From contig JBBKWQ010000032.1 of the NCBI GenBank assembly GCA_037969115.1, positions 1 to 32,184 of the forward strand: a stretch of DNA of 32,184 nucleotides. Direction: 5' to 3'. The notes under the pieces were generated by a model. That model worked only from the letters and a program-made list of their open reading frames with translations. It ran no database searches and had not been told where the DNA came from. The stretch is from JBBKWQ01 sp037969115. Lineage in GTDB: Bacteria; Actinomycetota; Acidimicrobiia; Acidimicrobiales; Ilumatobacteraceae. Numbering within the stretch: position 1 is the stretch's first letter; each line of letters begins with the position of its first letter. The translations under genes and the position numbers were made by a program. Positions 1-7,937 of the stretch are shown here, one piece after another.

Positions 1-1
1 C

Positions 2-196
2 ACCACCACCACGGTCGACCCGTGCAGCACCACCACCACGATCGTCGGCTCGCAGTCGGCGACGACCACGACTGTTTCTCCGACGCTGCCCTTCACGGGG
101 CGTTCCACCTCGCAGGGCCTGGCGCTGGCCTCGGTGCTGCTGGCACTCGGCTCGGTCATGTTGCTCGCCACACGGCGAGACCCAGAACTGGCCTGA
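2..196 (+). CDS. C-terminal end of an LPXTG-type cell-wall-anchored surface protein (5' truncated)
   Basis: The frame opening at base 2 runs without a stop to TGA at 194-196 and is cut by the window edge, so only the last 64 residues are visible. It begins with a low-complexity Thr-rich stretch (TTTT, then two more TTTT runs), followed by LPFTG, a hydrophobic segment of about 20 residues (starting GLALASVLLALG), and a short tail containing RR. This LPXTG motif, membrane span and positive tail is the classical sortase sorting signal. By family knowledge, sortase cleaves between T and G and attaches the protein to peptidoglycan, and the Thr-rich part would act as a wall-spanning stalk. The functional head of the protein lies outside the window. 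No sortase gene is visible nearby. Confidence 0.85.
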   Translation, partial: TTTTVDPCSTTTTIVGSQSATTTTVSPTLPFTGRSTSQGLALASVLLALGSVMLLATRRDPELA

Positions 197-228
197 CACT
201 CCGCCGGTCGGCTGAAGGGCTGACCGGC

Positions 229-1641
229 TCAACGTTGCTGCAGCAGTCGCTTCTGCACCTTGCCCATCGCGTTGCGCGGGAGCGACTCGACCACCACGAC
301 CTCGCGGGGACGTTTGTGCATGGACAACAACGATGCGACGTGTTCGATGAGAGCCGCCGGATCGGCATCGTCGCCGACCACGTAGCCGACGATCCGCTCG
401 CCCAAGTCGGCATCCGGGACGCCCACGACTGCTGCCTCGGAGATCGAGCCGTGCGTCAGCAAGGCTGCCTCGACCTCGCCGGCTCCTACCTTGAATCCGC
501 CGGTCTTGATGATGTCGATGCTCGCCCGACCCACGATGCGATGGAAGCCACCCTCATCGATCGTCACGGCGTCGCCGGTGACGAACCAGCCGTCGTCGGT
601 GAATGCACCGGCAGTCGCCTCGGCGAGGTTGAGATACCCGGTGAACAGGGTGTCGCCGCGGACTTCCAAACCACCGATCGTCGCGCCGTCGTGCTGTACG
701 AGTTCGCCGTGATCCGACCGGAGCCGGGTCTCGACCCCGTCGATCGGCAGCCCGACGTGTCCGGCGCGACGTTCCCCTGCTGCCCGAGTGCTGAGAGTGA
801 TCAGCGTCTCGGTCATCCCGTAGCGTTCGACGGGTGCCTGCCCGGTGAGCGCCGTCATCTCGTCGAACACCGAGACCGGCAACGGCGCGCTCCCCGACAC
901 GAGGAGTCGCGCGCCTCGAAGCGCGCGAGCACTCGAAACGTCGGCGACGACTCGGGACCACACCGTCGGTACGCCGAAGTACAACGAGCCACACGCTCCC
1001 GCGTACGCCTCAGGCGTCGGCCGACCCGTGTGCGTGAGCTTCGAGCCGACTCGCAACGACCCCAGCACACCCAGGATCAGTCCGTGGACGTGGAACAGCG
1101 GGAGTCCATGGACGACGTGATCGTCGGGCGTCCAGTCCCACGCTCGAGCAAGCCCGTCGAGTCCGGCCGCGATCGCGCTCCGAGGAATCATCGCCCCTTT
1201 CGGCGGACCGGTCGTTCCTGACGTGTACATGATGAGCGCGATCGAGGATTCAGGGGGTTCCGGCGCCCCTGCCGATCCTCCGGTGCCCGTCGCGAGGCGT
1301 GTCGGCACGGTCGGCAGCGCAACGTCTCCCCAACCCGAGTCTCCCAGCACGATCTCGGCACCGGAGTCATGGAGGATGTGGCGGCGCTCCATCGGCCCAG
1401 CATCGGACGGCACGGGTACCACGGGGACCCCGGCACGCAATCCGGCCACCACTGCGATCACCGTGTCGAGCGTGGCATTTCCGCTGACCGCCACCGCACG
1501 CGAACCACCGATCTCCGCCGCAACGGCGTCGGCCGAAGCCACCAGTCCGGCCCACGAGGTCGACTCACCGTGAACGGTGAGCGCCGACGGCGAGTCGGTG
1601 TGGACACCGTCGAAAGCGCTGAACAGGCTCATCCCCGTCAT
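229..1641 (-). CDS. AMP-forming acyl-CoA synthetase, MatB/FadD-like
   Basis: About 470 residues of the ANL adenylating superfamily, which activates a carboxylic acid as acyl-AMP and transfers it to CoA. The nucleotide-binding P-loop YTSGTTGPPKG, the acyl-pocket region with GLPLFHVHGL, the YGMTE motif, the GWFVTGD motif and the C-terminal catalytic lysine in PRNAMGKVQK are all present. The PLFHVHGL block resembles malonyl-CoA synthetase (MatB) and mycobacterial FadD36 more than phenylacetate-CoA ligase, so I do not call it paaK despite its divergent position next to paaA. The frame can start at GTG 1668, ATG 1641 or ATG 1632. None has a convincing Shine-Dalgarno, and 1641 is a compromise. Substrate unknown. 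Confidence 0.85.
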   Translation of the reverse strand: MTGMSLFSAFDGVHTDSPSALTVHGESTSWAGLVASADAVAAEIGGSRAVAVSGNATLDTVIAVVAGLRAGVPVVPVPSDAGPMERRHILHDSGAEIVLGDSGWGDVALPTVPTRLATGTGGSAGAPEPPESSIALIMYTSGTTGPPKGAMIPRSAIAAGLDGLARAWDWTPDDHVVHGLPLFHVHGLILGVLGSLRVGSKLTHTGRPTPEAYAGACGSLYFGVPTVWSRVVADVSSARALRGARLLVSGSAPLPVSVFDEMTALTGQAPVERYGMTETLITLSTRAAGERRAGHVGLPIDGVETRLRSDHGELVQHDGATIGGLEVRGDTLFTGYLNLAEATAGAFTDDGWFVTGDAVTIDEGGFHRIVGRASIDIIKTGGFKVGAGEVEAALLTHGSISEAAVVGVPDADLGERIVGYVVGDDADPAALIEHVASLLSMHKRPREVVVVESLPRNAMGKVQKRLLQQR

Positions 1642-1683
1642 GCTCGCACGTGACCGGTCGATCGGCACCCCAGTCGAATCAGG

Positions 1684-1697
1684 ACTGTTGATACAGT
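1684..1697. promoter_or_regulatory. Short palindrome in the ligase/paaA divergent region
   Basis: Arms ACTGT and ACAGT are separated by TGAT and lie about 10 bp upstream of the paaA -35 box, between the two divergent genes. This could be a regulator half-site pair, for example for the PaaX-type protein encoded at 5443-6357, but five-base arms are weak evidence on their own. Confidence 0.35.
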
Positions 1698-1705
1698 AAT
1701 TCTTC

Positions 1706-1734
1706 TCGACAAAGCCAATGGTGTGTCATAGAAT
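1706..1734 (+). promoter_or_regulatory. Sigma-70-type promoter of the paa operon (leaderless)
   Basis: A -35 box TCGACA (1706-1711) is followed by a 17-bp spacer and a -10 box TAGAAT (1729-1734). Each differs from consensus at one position. The paaA ATG begins 7 nt after the -10 box, where transcription would start, and no Shine-Dalgarno fits, so a leaderless mRNA is predicted. Confidence 0.7.
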
Positions 1735-1740
1735 GGGCAT

Positions 1741-2745
1741 ATGCATGTCGAGAGCACCGGAGCAGTCGCGAGCCAGGACGACGGGTCGGCGACGAAATCG
1801 CCCGAGGCACAGGCCCACTTCGATCGCCTGATCGAGGCCGACGAACGGATCGAGCCGCAAGATTGGATGCCCGACGAGTACCGCAAGACGCTGATACGCC
1901 AGATCGCCCAACATGCCCACTCCGAGATCATCGGGATGCAGCCGGAGGGCAACTGGCTCACCCGCGCACCGTCGCTGCGCCGAAAGGCGATCCTCACGGC
2001 AAAGGTTCAGGACGAAGCGGGCCACGGGCTGTACCTCTACGGTGCTGCCGAAAGTCTCGGCGTCGATCGGGGCGACCTGCTCGATATGTTGCACACCGGC
2101 AAGCAGAAGTACTCGTCGATCTTCAACTACCCCACCCTGACGTGGGCCGACGTGGGCGCCATCGGATGGCTCGTCGACGGTGCGGCCATCATGAACCAGG
2201 TGCCGCTGTGCCGTTGCTCGTACGGGCCCTACGCACGAGCCATGGTCCGAATCTGCAAAGAAGAGAGCTTCCATCAACGCCAGGGGTTTCAGATCATGCT
2301 CACGCTGAGTCAGGGCACACCCGAACAAGTGGCCATGGCGCAGGCGGCGCTCGATCGGTGGTGGTGGCCGTCGATCATGATGTTCGGTCCTCCCGACTCC
2401 GACTCCGTGCACGGCGATCAGTCGATGCGATGGGGCATCAAGCGATTCGGCAACGACGAGCTTCGTCAGAAGTTCATCGATGCGACCGTTCCACAGGCCG
2501 ACCTTCTCGGGCTCACCATTCCCGACCCCGAACTGCGCTGGAACGACGAACGCGGGTCCTACGACATCGGCGAGATCGACTGGGACGAGTTCTGGAACGT
2601 CGTGAAGGGTCATGGCGTGTGCAACCGCGATCGGGTCGAGACGCGTGTAGGCGCCCACGAAGACGGCGGGTGGGTACGCGAAGCAGCGCTGGCCTACGCC
2701 GGGAAACAGTCCGCTCGCCGGCACCTCGCCAAGTCCGCTGCATGA
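1741..2745 (+). CDS. paaA: Phenylacetyl-CoA 1,2-epoxidase, catalytic alpha subunit PaaA
   Basis: 334 residues, the usual length. PaaA is the diiron ring-epoxidising subunit of the phenylacetyl-CoA epoxidase, forming the ring-1,2-epoxide with O2 and electrons from PaaE. Two ExxH iron-ligand motifs of the ferritin-like fold are visible: EAGH in KVQDEAGHGLYLY, and ESFH in CKEESFHQRQG. The family-typical segment RLIEADERIEPQDWMPDEY near the N-terminus and GHGVCNRDRVETR near the C-terminus are also present. It is the first gene of paaABCDE. Its TGA overlaps the paaB ATG as ATGA, suggesting translational coupling. The promoter and start appear leaderless. Confidence 0.97.
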   Translation: MHVESTGAVASQDDGSATKSPEAQAHFDRLIEADERIEPQDWMPDEYRKTLIRQIAQHAHSEIIGMQPEGNWLTRAPSLRRKAILTAKVQDEAGHGLYLYGAAESLGVDRGDLLDMLHTGKQKYSSIFNYPTLTWADVGAIGWLVDGAAIMNQVPLCRCSYGPYARAMVRICKEESFHQRQGFQIMLTLSQGTPEQVAMAQAALDRWWWPSIMMFGPPDSDSVHGDQSMRWGIKRFGNDELRQKFIDATVPQADLLGLTIPDPELRWNDERGSYDIGEIDWDEFWNVVKGHGVCNRDRVETRVGAHEDGGWVREAALAYAGKQSARRHLAKSAA

Positions 2746-3026
2746 GCGCCAACTGGCCGCTCTGGGAAGTGTTCGTCCGCGCCAAGCGCGGCGTGAGCCA
2801 CGTCCACGCCGGCACGGTGCACGCCGCCGACGCCGAGATGGCCCTCCAGAACGCCCGAGACCTCTTCACTCGCCGTCTCGAGGGCGTGAGTCTGTGGATC
2901 GTGCGGTCGAGCGACGTCACCGCATCGAATCCCGACGATCGCGAGTCGTTGTTCGACCCGGCGATCGACAAACCGTTCCGGCAACCCACCGACTTCGACC
3001 TTCCCGACGAAGTCGCCAACATGTGA
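2742..3026 (+). CDS. paaB: Phenylacetyl-CoA epoxidase subunit PaaB
   Basis: 94 residues beginning MSANWPLWEVFVRAKRGVSH, characteristic of PaaB, with LFTRRLEGVSLWIVRSSDVTAS in the middle. PaaB is a small non-catalytic subunit thought to help assemble or bridge the PaaA/PaaC heterodimers and mediate electron transfer from PaaE. The start is fixed by the ATGA overlap with the paaA stop. Its own stop overlaps the paaC start by one base (TGATG). Confidence 0.96.
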   Translation: MSANWPLWEVFVRAKRGVSHVHAGTVHAADAEMALQNARDLFTRRLEGVSLWIVRSSDVTASNPDDRESLFDPAIDKPFRQPTDFDLPDEVANM

Positions 3027-3781
3027 TGACGACCTCCCCCCTGCTCACCTATCTGATGCGTCAGGGCGACCGTTCGCTGGTCGTCTCCCAACGGTTGCTC
3101 GAGTACATCACCCACGCGCCCGAGATCGAAGAAGATCTCGCGTTGTCGAACATCGCCCTCGACCTCATCGGCCAGGCCCGGGTGCTCTACACATACGCCG
3201 GCGAGATCGAAGGTCTGGGGCACGACGAAGATCATTTCGCCTACCAGCGCGAGCAACACGAGTTCCTGAGCCCCCTACTGTGCGAGCAACCCAACGGCGA
3301 TTTCGCTCACATCATCATGCGACAGTTCCTGCACGACGCGTTCGCACTCGCATACTGGCAGGCGATGACGTCGAGCACCGATGCAACATTGAGCGCGCTC
3401 GCCGGGAAGACGGTGAAGGAGTGCACGTACCACCTCCGCCACTCGCGGAGCTGGGTGGTGCGATTGGGCGACGGCACCGACGAGAGCCGCATTCGCACAC
3501 AGCGAGCCGCCGAGCGCCTGTGGCGATACACAGGCGAACTGTTCGAGTCCGACCACATCGAGACCGAACTGATCGCCAGCGGTGTCGCTGCCGACCCCGA
3601 CATGCTCGGTCCCACCTGGGTTCACACCGTCGAGCAATCGTTCGCGGAGGCGACGCTCGAAGTGCCGGCTTCCGCGATGATGGCAACCGGAGGACGTTCC
3701 GGCGCCCACGGAGAGTCGTTCTCGTACCTCATCGGTGAACTGCAGGTCGTCGCCCGAGCCCATCCCGGGGCTACGTGGTGA
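3026..3781 (+). CDS. paaC: Phenylacetyl-CoA epoxidase structural subunit PaaC
   Basis: 251 residues. PaaC is the ferritin-like partner of PaaA; it heterodimerises with it and is structural rather than catalytic. Recognisable segments are LTYLMRQGDRSLVVSQRLLEY, ALSNIALDLIGQARVLYTYAGE, and the central VKECTYHLRHSRSWVVRLGDGT. The frame is open upstream to 2894, but that extension overlaps all of the paaB C-terminus and lacks family similarity. I therefore use ATG 3026, which overlaps the paaB TGA by one base. Its TGA in turn overlaps the paaD ATG. Confidence 0.96.
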   Translation: MTTSPLLTYLMRQGDRSLVVSQRLLEYITHAPEIEEDLALSNIALDLIGQARVLYTYAGEIEGLGHDEDHFAYQREQHEFLSPLLCEQPNGDFAHIIMRQFLHDAFALAYWQAMTSSTDATLSALAGKTVKECTYHLRHSRSWVVRLGDGTDESRIRTQRAAERLWRYTGELFESDHIETELIASGVAADPDMLGPTWVHTVEQSFAEATLEVPASAMMATGGRSGAHGESFSYLIGELQVVARAHPGATW

Positions 3782-4278
3782 TGTCACGCCACGCGGTCGG
3801 CTCACTCGAGGCTCAGCGGGTCGTGCACGATGTGGAAGACCCCGAGCTACCGCACGTCACCATCGGCGAACTGGGTATGGTCCGCAGCGTCGACGTCGAC
3901 GGCACCTCGGCGACCGTCGTCCTCACGCCGACATACACCGGGTGTCCGGCCACCGACCAGATCCGAGACGATGTGGCCGAGGCGCTGCGTGATGCCGGAT
4001 TCGAACCGACCGTGCGCTTCACGATGAGTCCGGCGTGGACCACCGACTGGATCACCCCGATCGGGCGCGAGAAGCTGCTCGCCGCAGGCATCAGCCCTCC
4101 ACACGTCGTTGCAGATGCGAACTCCGCCGGGGCGACACCGGTGAGTCTGCCGGTCGAATGCCCGCGGTGTTCGTCGCGTCGCACACGGCTGATCTCGGAG
4201 TTCGGCGGCACGGCGTGCAAGGCGAGTTACGTGTGTGAATCGTGCCGCGAGCCGTTCGAACTCTTCAAAGCACTCTGA
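3781..4278 (+). CDS. paaD: PaaD, MIP18/DUF59-family Fe-S assembly factor for the epoxidase
   Basis: 165 residues. The N-terminal DUF59/MIP18 domain shows DVEDPELPHVTIGELGMV and TPTYTGCPATDQI, with the conserved cysteine after TYTG. The C-terminal part carries a zinc-ribbon pattern (CPRCSS ... CESC) with the FGGTACK segment typical of PaaD. PaaD is needed for maturation of the iron-sulfur component of the complex, most likely PaaE. GTG codons at 3775 and 3778 are possible alternative starts. ATG 3781 is chosen because it makes the same TGATG overlap as the other junctions. The stop overlaps the paaE ATG by one base. Confidence 0.95.
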   Translation: MSRHAVGSLEAQRVVHDVEDPELPHVTIGELGMVRSVDVDGTSATVVLTPTYTGCPATDQIRDDVAEALRDAGFEPTVRFTMSPAWTTDWITPIGREKLLAAGISPPHVVADANSAGATPVSLPVECPRCSSRRTRLISEFGGTACKASYVCESCREPFELFKAL

Positions 4279-5441
4279 TGACCGACAACGCGACGAACAG
4301 CGTCACCGGCATCACGCCCGACAACGTGGTCGATGACGTCGCCGGCTCGAACGATGCCCACGAGGCGCCCACCTTCGTGCAGCTCACGGTCCGCAGCGTG
4401 GAGCGCGACACCGACAAGAGCGTGGTCGTCACGTTCGAGACCTCCACGCTCGACCGTCCCGAGTTGCTCGCGTTTCGGCACGGCCAACACCTGACGCTGC
4501 GTCGAGAGTTCGACGGCGTCGAGTTCCGTCGAAGTTACTCGCTGTGCTCCGCAGCGCCCGACGGACCCCTGCGAGTGGCGGTCAGGCAGATACCTGGCGG
4601 TGTGTTCTCCACCTGGGCGAACACCGAACTCCAGGCCGGTGACCGGCTCGACGTGATGACCCCCGCCGGGCATTTCACCCACGAGCTGATGCCGACCGAG
4701 GCGCGCCGCTACACGATGCTCGCCGCTGGATCGGGCATCACACCGGTGTTCTCGATCATGTCGACGATCCTGCGTCACGAGCCCGAAGCCCTGGTTCGAC
4801 TGGTCTACGTGAACCAGACCTCCCGCTCGACGATGTTGCTCGAGGAGCTCGAGCGCCTCCGCGATCGATACCTCGGCAGGATCCAGATCTGGTACGCCTT
4901 CACCCGCGAAGAGACCGACGCAACCCTGCTCTCCGGTCGACCCGATCGCGACCGCCTCGACGCACTCATTCGTGCACGAGTTCTCGCGTCCGATGCCGAC
5001 CACGCGTTCCTCTGTGGTCCGATCGACCTCGTGCAGATCGCGCAGGACGCGCTCATCGACGCAGGTATGGCCCGCGAGCGCGTACACCGCGAGCTCTTCA
5101 CTGCGAGACAGGTCGGCGCGTCGATCCGCATGGCACCGCAGGAGGTCGACGCCGGTGCGACTCCTGTTGCCGTGGGGCGAGCTACGTTGCACGGGCGGAA
5201 CACGTCGTTCGAGATGTTCGAGGGCGACAGCGTGCTCGACGCGGTCCAGCGGGTGCGACCCGACGCACCGTTCTCGTGTCGAAGTGGCGTGTGCTCGACC
5301 TGCCAGGCCGTGCTGCTCGACGGCGAGGTCGAGATGGCAGTCAACTACGGCCTCTCCGACGACGAGGTCGAGCGCGGCTACGTGCTCACGTGCCAGTCGA
5401 CCGCGCTCACCGACTCGGTGAGCGTGAACTACGACGCCTGA
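4278..5441 (+). CDS. paaE: Phenylacetyl-CoA epoxidase reductase PaaE
   Basis: 387 residues supplying electrons from NADPH to the PaaABC oxygenase. In order there is an FAD-binding barrel (RRSYSLCSAAPDG), a nucleotide-binding domain (AAGSGITPVFSIMS, with FLCGP further on), and a C-terminal plant-type 2Fe-2S domain with CRSGVCSTC (C-x4-C-x2-C) and a fourth cysteine in VLTCQS. It is the last gene of the operon. Its stop region is part of a 14-bp tandem duplication and faces the convergent PaaX-type gene, whose stop begins one base later. No clear terminator separates them. Confidence 0.96.
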   Translation: MTDNATNSVTGITPDNVVDDVAGSNDAHEAPTFVQLTVRSVERDTDKSVVVTFETSTLDRPELLAFRHGQHLTLRREFDGVEFRRSYSLCSAAPDGPLRVAVRQIPGGVFSTWANTELQAGDRLDVMTPAGHFTHELMPTEARRYTMLAAGSGITPVFSIMSTILRHEPEALVRLVYVNQTSRSTMLLEELERLRDRYLGRIQIWYAFTREETDATLLSGRPDRDRLDALIRARVLASDADHAFLCGPIDLVQIAQDALIDAGMARERVHRELFTARQVGASIRMAPQEVDAGATPVAVGRATLHGRNTSFEMFEGDSVLDAVQRVRPDAPFSCRSGVCSTCQAVLLDGEVEMAVNYGLSDDEVERGYVLTCQSTALTDSVSVNYDA

Positions 5442-5454
5442 ACTACGACGCCTG
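5427..5454. repeat. Perfect 14-bp tandem duplication at the paaE/paaX 3' ends
   Basis: The unit AACTACGACGCCTG occurs twice back to back, 5427-5440 and 5441-5454. The first copy encodes the last PaaE residues and supplies TG of its stop. The second copy lies outside paaE and provides the last codons and the TAG stop (5445-5443) of the regulator on the other strand. Confidence 0.95.
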
Positions 5455-6357
5455 CCCGGGCGGCGAGAAACGACCCGAAAGCTCGATCCGCCGCGATACC
5501 GATTCGCCGTGAGTCTCGATGGCCTCGACGAAATGGCGCTCCGAACGATCTCCGATCTCGCTGTACAGATCGGCGACGGTTCGGCGGGCTCGATCGCCGA
5601 TCCAGTCGACGGGGAGCAGCTCAGCCGGCAGCACCGGGTCGGTCAACACGATCCGGCGATACGCCGCCACGAGCACGATCCGGAACGCAAAAGCCTCGGC
5701 GCGTGACCAACGCGCCGACCGACCGCGGCGCGGCGCGAACTCGTCGACGAAACGGCGATAACGCTCGGCGGTCTCGTCGAGCGGGGCACAACGCCGGGCG
5801 AGCTGTTCGCCGTCGATCGTGGCCGTACCGGCGACGATACGGCTCCGGCTCACGAGCACGCGCTCGAACCCGCCGACGCTCGCAACCACGTCGGCAGCAA
5901 CTGTCGCATCGATCACCGGCGAGGCCATCACGTTCGGGGCCACGATCCCGAGGCCGGCCCAGCCGAGCTCCTGACGAAGCAGTGTTCGCTGCCGCGCCGA
6001 CCCTTCGGACGCATCGATCACCACGAGCGTCCACGATCCGTCCCAAGACGGATGCAGCGGACCGTAGATTCGGGCATCGGCCCGAGCGAAGCGTCCGAGT
6101 GCATCCGGGTGAACACCGTAAAAGCTCCGGCGATTCACTGAAGACGTGTGCAACACGCCATCGTTCACCAATCGCGTCAGTGACGTCCGAACGAGTCGCT
6201 CGCTGACACCGAGCGGTGCGAGCAGGGCCGTCAACGAGCGAACTGAACACGACACCCCGTGCGGCAACACTGCATCACCGAAGACGGTGACGAGCAGGTT
6301 GCGCGCACTCAGGCCCTCACCGAGGCCGTCGAACGGCGCCGCCGCATCGACCATCAT
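5443..6357 (-). CDS. paaX: PaaX-family transcriptional regulator
   Basis: 304 residues. It has an N-terminal winged-helix region (LVTVFGDAVLPHGVSCSVRSLTALLAPLGVSERLVRTSLTRL shows the repressor helices), a central PaaX-type domain with DGSWTLVVID and LRQELGWAGLG, and a C-terminal domain with AYRRIVLTDPVLPAELLP. PaaX proteins repress phenylacetate catabolism and are released by phenylacetyl-CoA, so control of the neighbouring paaABCDE operon is the natural inference. It is convergent with paaE rather than divergent from paaA. Start ATG 6357 has a second ATG at 6354 and no obvious Shine-Dalgarno. Confidence 0.93.
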   Translation of the reverse strand: MMVDAAAPFDGLGEGLSARNLLVTVFGDAVLPHGVSCSVRSLTALLAPLGVSERLVRTSLTRLVNDGVLHTSSVNRRSFYGVHPDALGRFARADARIYGPLHPSWDGSWTLVVIDASEGSARQRTLLRQELGWAGLGIVAPNVMASPVIDATVAADVVASVGGFERVLVSRSRIVAGTATIDGEQLARRCAPLDETAERYRRFVDEFAPRRGRSARWSRAEAFAFRIVLVAAYRRIVLTDPVLPAELLPVDWIGDRARRTVADLYSEIGDRSERHFVEAIETHGESVSRRIELSGRFSPPGQAS

Positions 6358-6420
6358 CGCGACACCAGGTCACGATCGACCGACGCCGTGCGCCACACGA
6401 ACGCTGGCCGCACCGGCACC

Positions 6421-6792
6421 TCACCCGACAGCGAGCAGGTCGACGACGAAGATCAACGTCTCGTTGGGAGCGATGGCGCCCCCGGCGCCCTGACTGCCGT
6501 ACCCCATGTGCGGCGGGATGTGCAGCGTTCGGCGACCGCCGACTCTCATGCCGGCAACTCCCCGGTCCCATCCGTCGATGACCTGACCGGCGCCGAGGCC
6601 GAAACGGAACGGCTCCATGCGGTCCCACGACGCATCGAACTGCTCACCGGTCGACCACGACACGCCCACGTAGTGCACCGAGACGTCGGACCCGGCGGTG
6701 GCCTCGATGCCGTCGCCGACGGCATCGTCGATCTTGACGAGTTCGGTCGGGATCTCGGTTTCCGGAACGGTGACAACTGGTTTCTGAGCCAT
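6421..6792 (-). CDS. FKBP-type peptidyl-prolyl cis-trans isomerase
   Basis: 123 residues forming one FKBP domain. Visible family motifs are VSVHYVGVSWSTGEQFDASWDR, the proline-isomerase pocket segment VIDGWDRGVAGMRVGGRR, IPPHMGYGSQGAG and ETLIFVVDLL. There is no signal peptide, so it is a cytoplasmic folding catalyst. ATG 6792 sits 6 nt behind a TACCGT box that lies between this gene and the upstream deacetylase-like gene, so it may have its own leaderless promoter. Confidence 0.94.
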   Translation of the reverse strand: MAQKPVVTVPETEIPTELVKIDDAVGDGIEATAGSDVSVHYVGVSWSTGEQFDASWDRMEPFRFGLGAGQVIDGWDRGVAGMRVGGRRTLHIPPHMGYGSQGAGGAIAPNETLIFVVDLLAVG

Positions 6793-6798
6793 ATGACA

Positions 6799-6804
6799 AC
6801 GGTA
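6799..6804 (-). promoter_or_regulatory. -10 box TACCGT of the FKBP gene (leaderless spacing)
   Basis: TACCGT on the minus strand ends 6 nt before the FKBP ATG, so transcription would start at or near the start codon. No good -35 match is visible 17 bp upstream. Confidence 0.45.
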
Positions 6805-6807
6805 CCG

Positions 6808-7818
6808 TCAGTCACGCTGCCACAGTTGCTTCGCCGCGATGACGGTGGGTCTGCCGATGTCGCCGGTGGTGGCCGCCTCTGGCCGATAACCCGTTCCGAC
6901 GAGTTCGCCGAGCGTGGCACCGACCGACATCGTGAGCGCATTGCGGTCGTATCCACCCTCGAGCACCACGACCAGTCGCCGATTCGGCACGAGCGACGCG
7001 CAACGGCGCGCCAGGTCGGCGTAGTCGGCGGCGGACAGCTGGAGCCCGGCGAGAGGGTCATCACGATGAGCGTCGTAGCCCGCCGAGATGATGAGCCAGT
7101 CGGGAGCGAACTGCTCGATCGTCGGACCGATCAGTTCATCGAAGGCTGCCCGATACGTGTCGCCGCGAGTGCCGGCCGGGAAGGGCAGGTTCATGTTGGT
7201 TCCGGCGCCGGCGCCGGCGCCCGTCTCCGTGAGCAGTCCCGTCCCCGGATACAGCGGCGACTCATGTGTCGACACGTACAGGACGTCAGGATTCTCGTAG
7301 AAGATGTCTTGCGTTCCGTTGCCGTGGTGCACGTCCCAGTCGACGATGGCGACACGCTGGCCCGCCGCCACGAGCTTCGAGGCACCGACGGCGACATGGT
7401 TGAACAGACAGAACCCCATCGCACGCGACGCCAGCGCATGATGACCAGGCGGCCGTCCGGCTGCGAACGCGTGCTCACACTCTTCCGACTGCAGCGCCTC
7501 GATCGCCTGGAGCACCGCACCGGTTGCTCGCCGCGAGGTGTCCCACGACCCGGGCACTGCCATCGTGTCGGGGTCGAGGTCGCCGCCTCCGTTCTCGCAG
7601 AACAATCTGACGGCATCGACGTAGGCCGGATCGTGTGCCAAGCACAGTTCGGCGACGGTCGCCTCACGCGGCTCGCGCCATTCGGTTGCATCCGTGAGAC
7701 CGCCCGCGCTGACGCCGTCGAGCACCGCGCCGATCCGCGCTTTGTTCTCGGGATGCCACGACGGGATGTCGTGCTCGTCGCGGTCGGCTGCGCTGAACAC
7801 AATGAGCGGTGACGTCAT
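6808..7818 (-). CDS. Histone deacetylase-family amidohydrolase (HDAC / acetylpolyamine deacetylase-like)
   Basis: 336 residues of the arginase-deacetylase superfamily, zinc enzymes that remove acetyl groups from amino groups. The signature GRPPGHHA, zinc-site DWDVHHGNGTQ, SAGYDAHRDDPLAG and the terminal EGGYD are intact, so it should be catalytically competent. ATG 7818 is preceded by GAGGAA about 7 nt upstream, a usable ribosome-binding site. The gene is divergent from a class III aminotransferase of the kind that uses diamines or beta-amino acids, so an acetylpolyamine role is plausible. The sequence cannot tell it from protein deacetylation. Confidence 0.93.
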   Translation of the reverse strand: MTSPLIVFSAADRDEHDIPSWHPENKARIGAVLDGVSAGGLTDATEWREPREATVAELCLAHDPAYVDAVRLFCENGGGDLDPDTMAVPGSWDTSRRATGAVLQAIEALQSEECEHAFAAGRPPGHHALASRAMGFCLFNHVAVGASKLVAAGQRVAIVDWDVHHGNGTQDIFYENPDVLYVSTHESPLYPGTGLLTETGAGAGAGTNMNLPFPAGTRGDTYRAAFDELIGPTIEQFAPDWLIISAGYDAHRDDPLAGLQLSAADYADLARRCASLVPNRRLVVVLEGGYDRNALTMSVGATLGELVGTGYRPEAATTGDIGRPTVIAAKQLWQRD

Positions 7819-7923
7819 CGCCGGTTCCTCACGGTTTCACTCTCGCACACAGCGACTCGCCGAAACGATGTCCGGCGCCTGATGGGCCGTGCATTCGGCT
7901 GACGCCGGATGAGCGGCACACAC

Positions 7924-7929
7924 TACGGT
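7924..7929 (+). promoter_or_regulatory. -10 box TACGGT of the aminotransferase gene
   Basis: TACGGT lies 8 nt before the GTG at 7938 that is favoured as the start. No Shine-Dalgarno precedes that GTG, so a leaderless mRNA is likely. A -35-like CTGACG sits 19 bp upstream. Confidence 0.45.
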
Positions 7930-7937
7930 CGGGCTTC

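Noticed and set aside
22..1221. Long 399-codon plus-strand frame opposite the acyl-CoA ligase
   Set aside because: It is His/Arg-rich with no recognisable domain and is antisense to a gene with intact ANL motifs. In high-GC DNA such antisense frames are expected.
229..1641. Acyl-CoA ligase as phenylacetate-CoA ligase (paaK)
   Set aside because: It lies next to paaA, but its motifs fit the MatB/FadD type rather than PaaK.
6259..7812. 517-codon plus-strand frame spanning FKBP and the deacetylase-like gene
   Set aside because: It is antisense to two genes whose active-site motifs are complete, and its composition is typical of a shadow frame.
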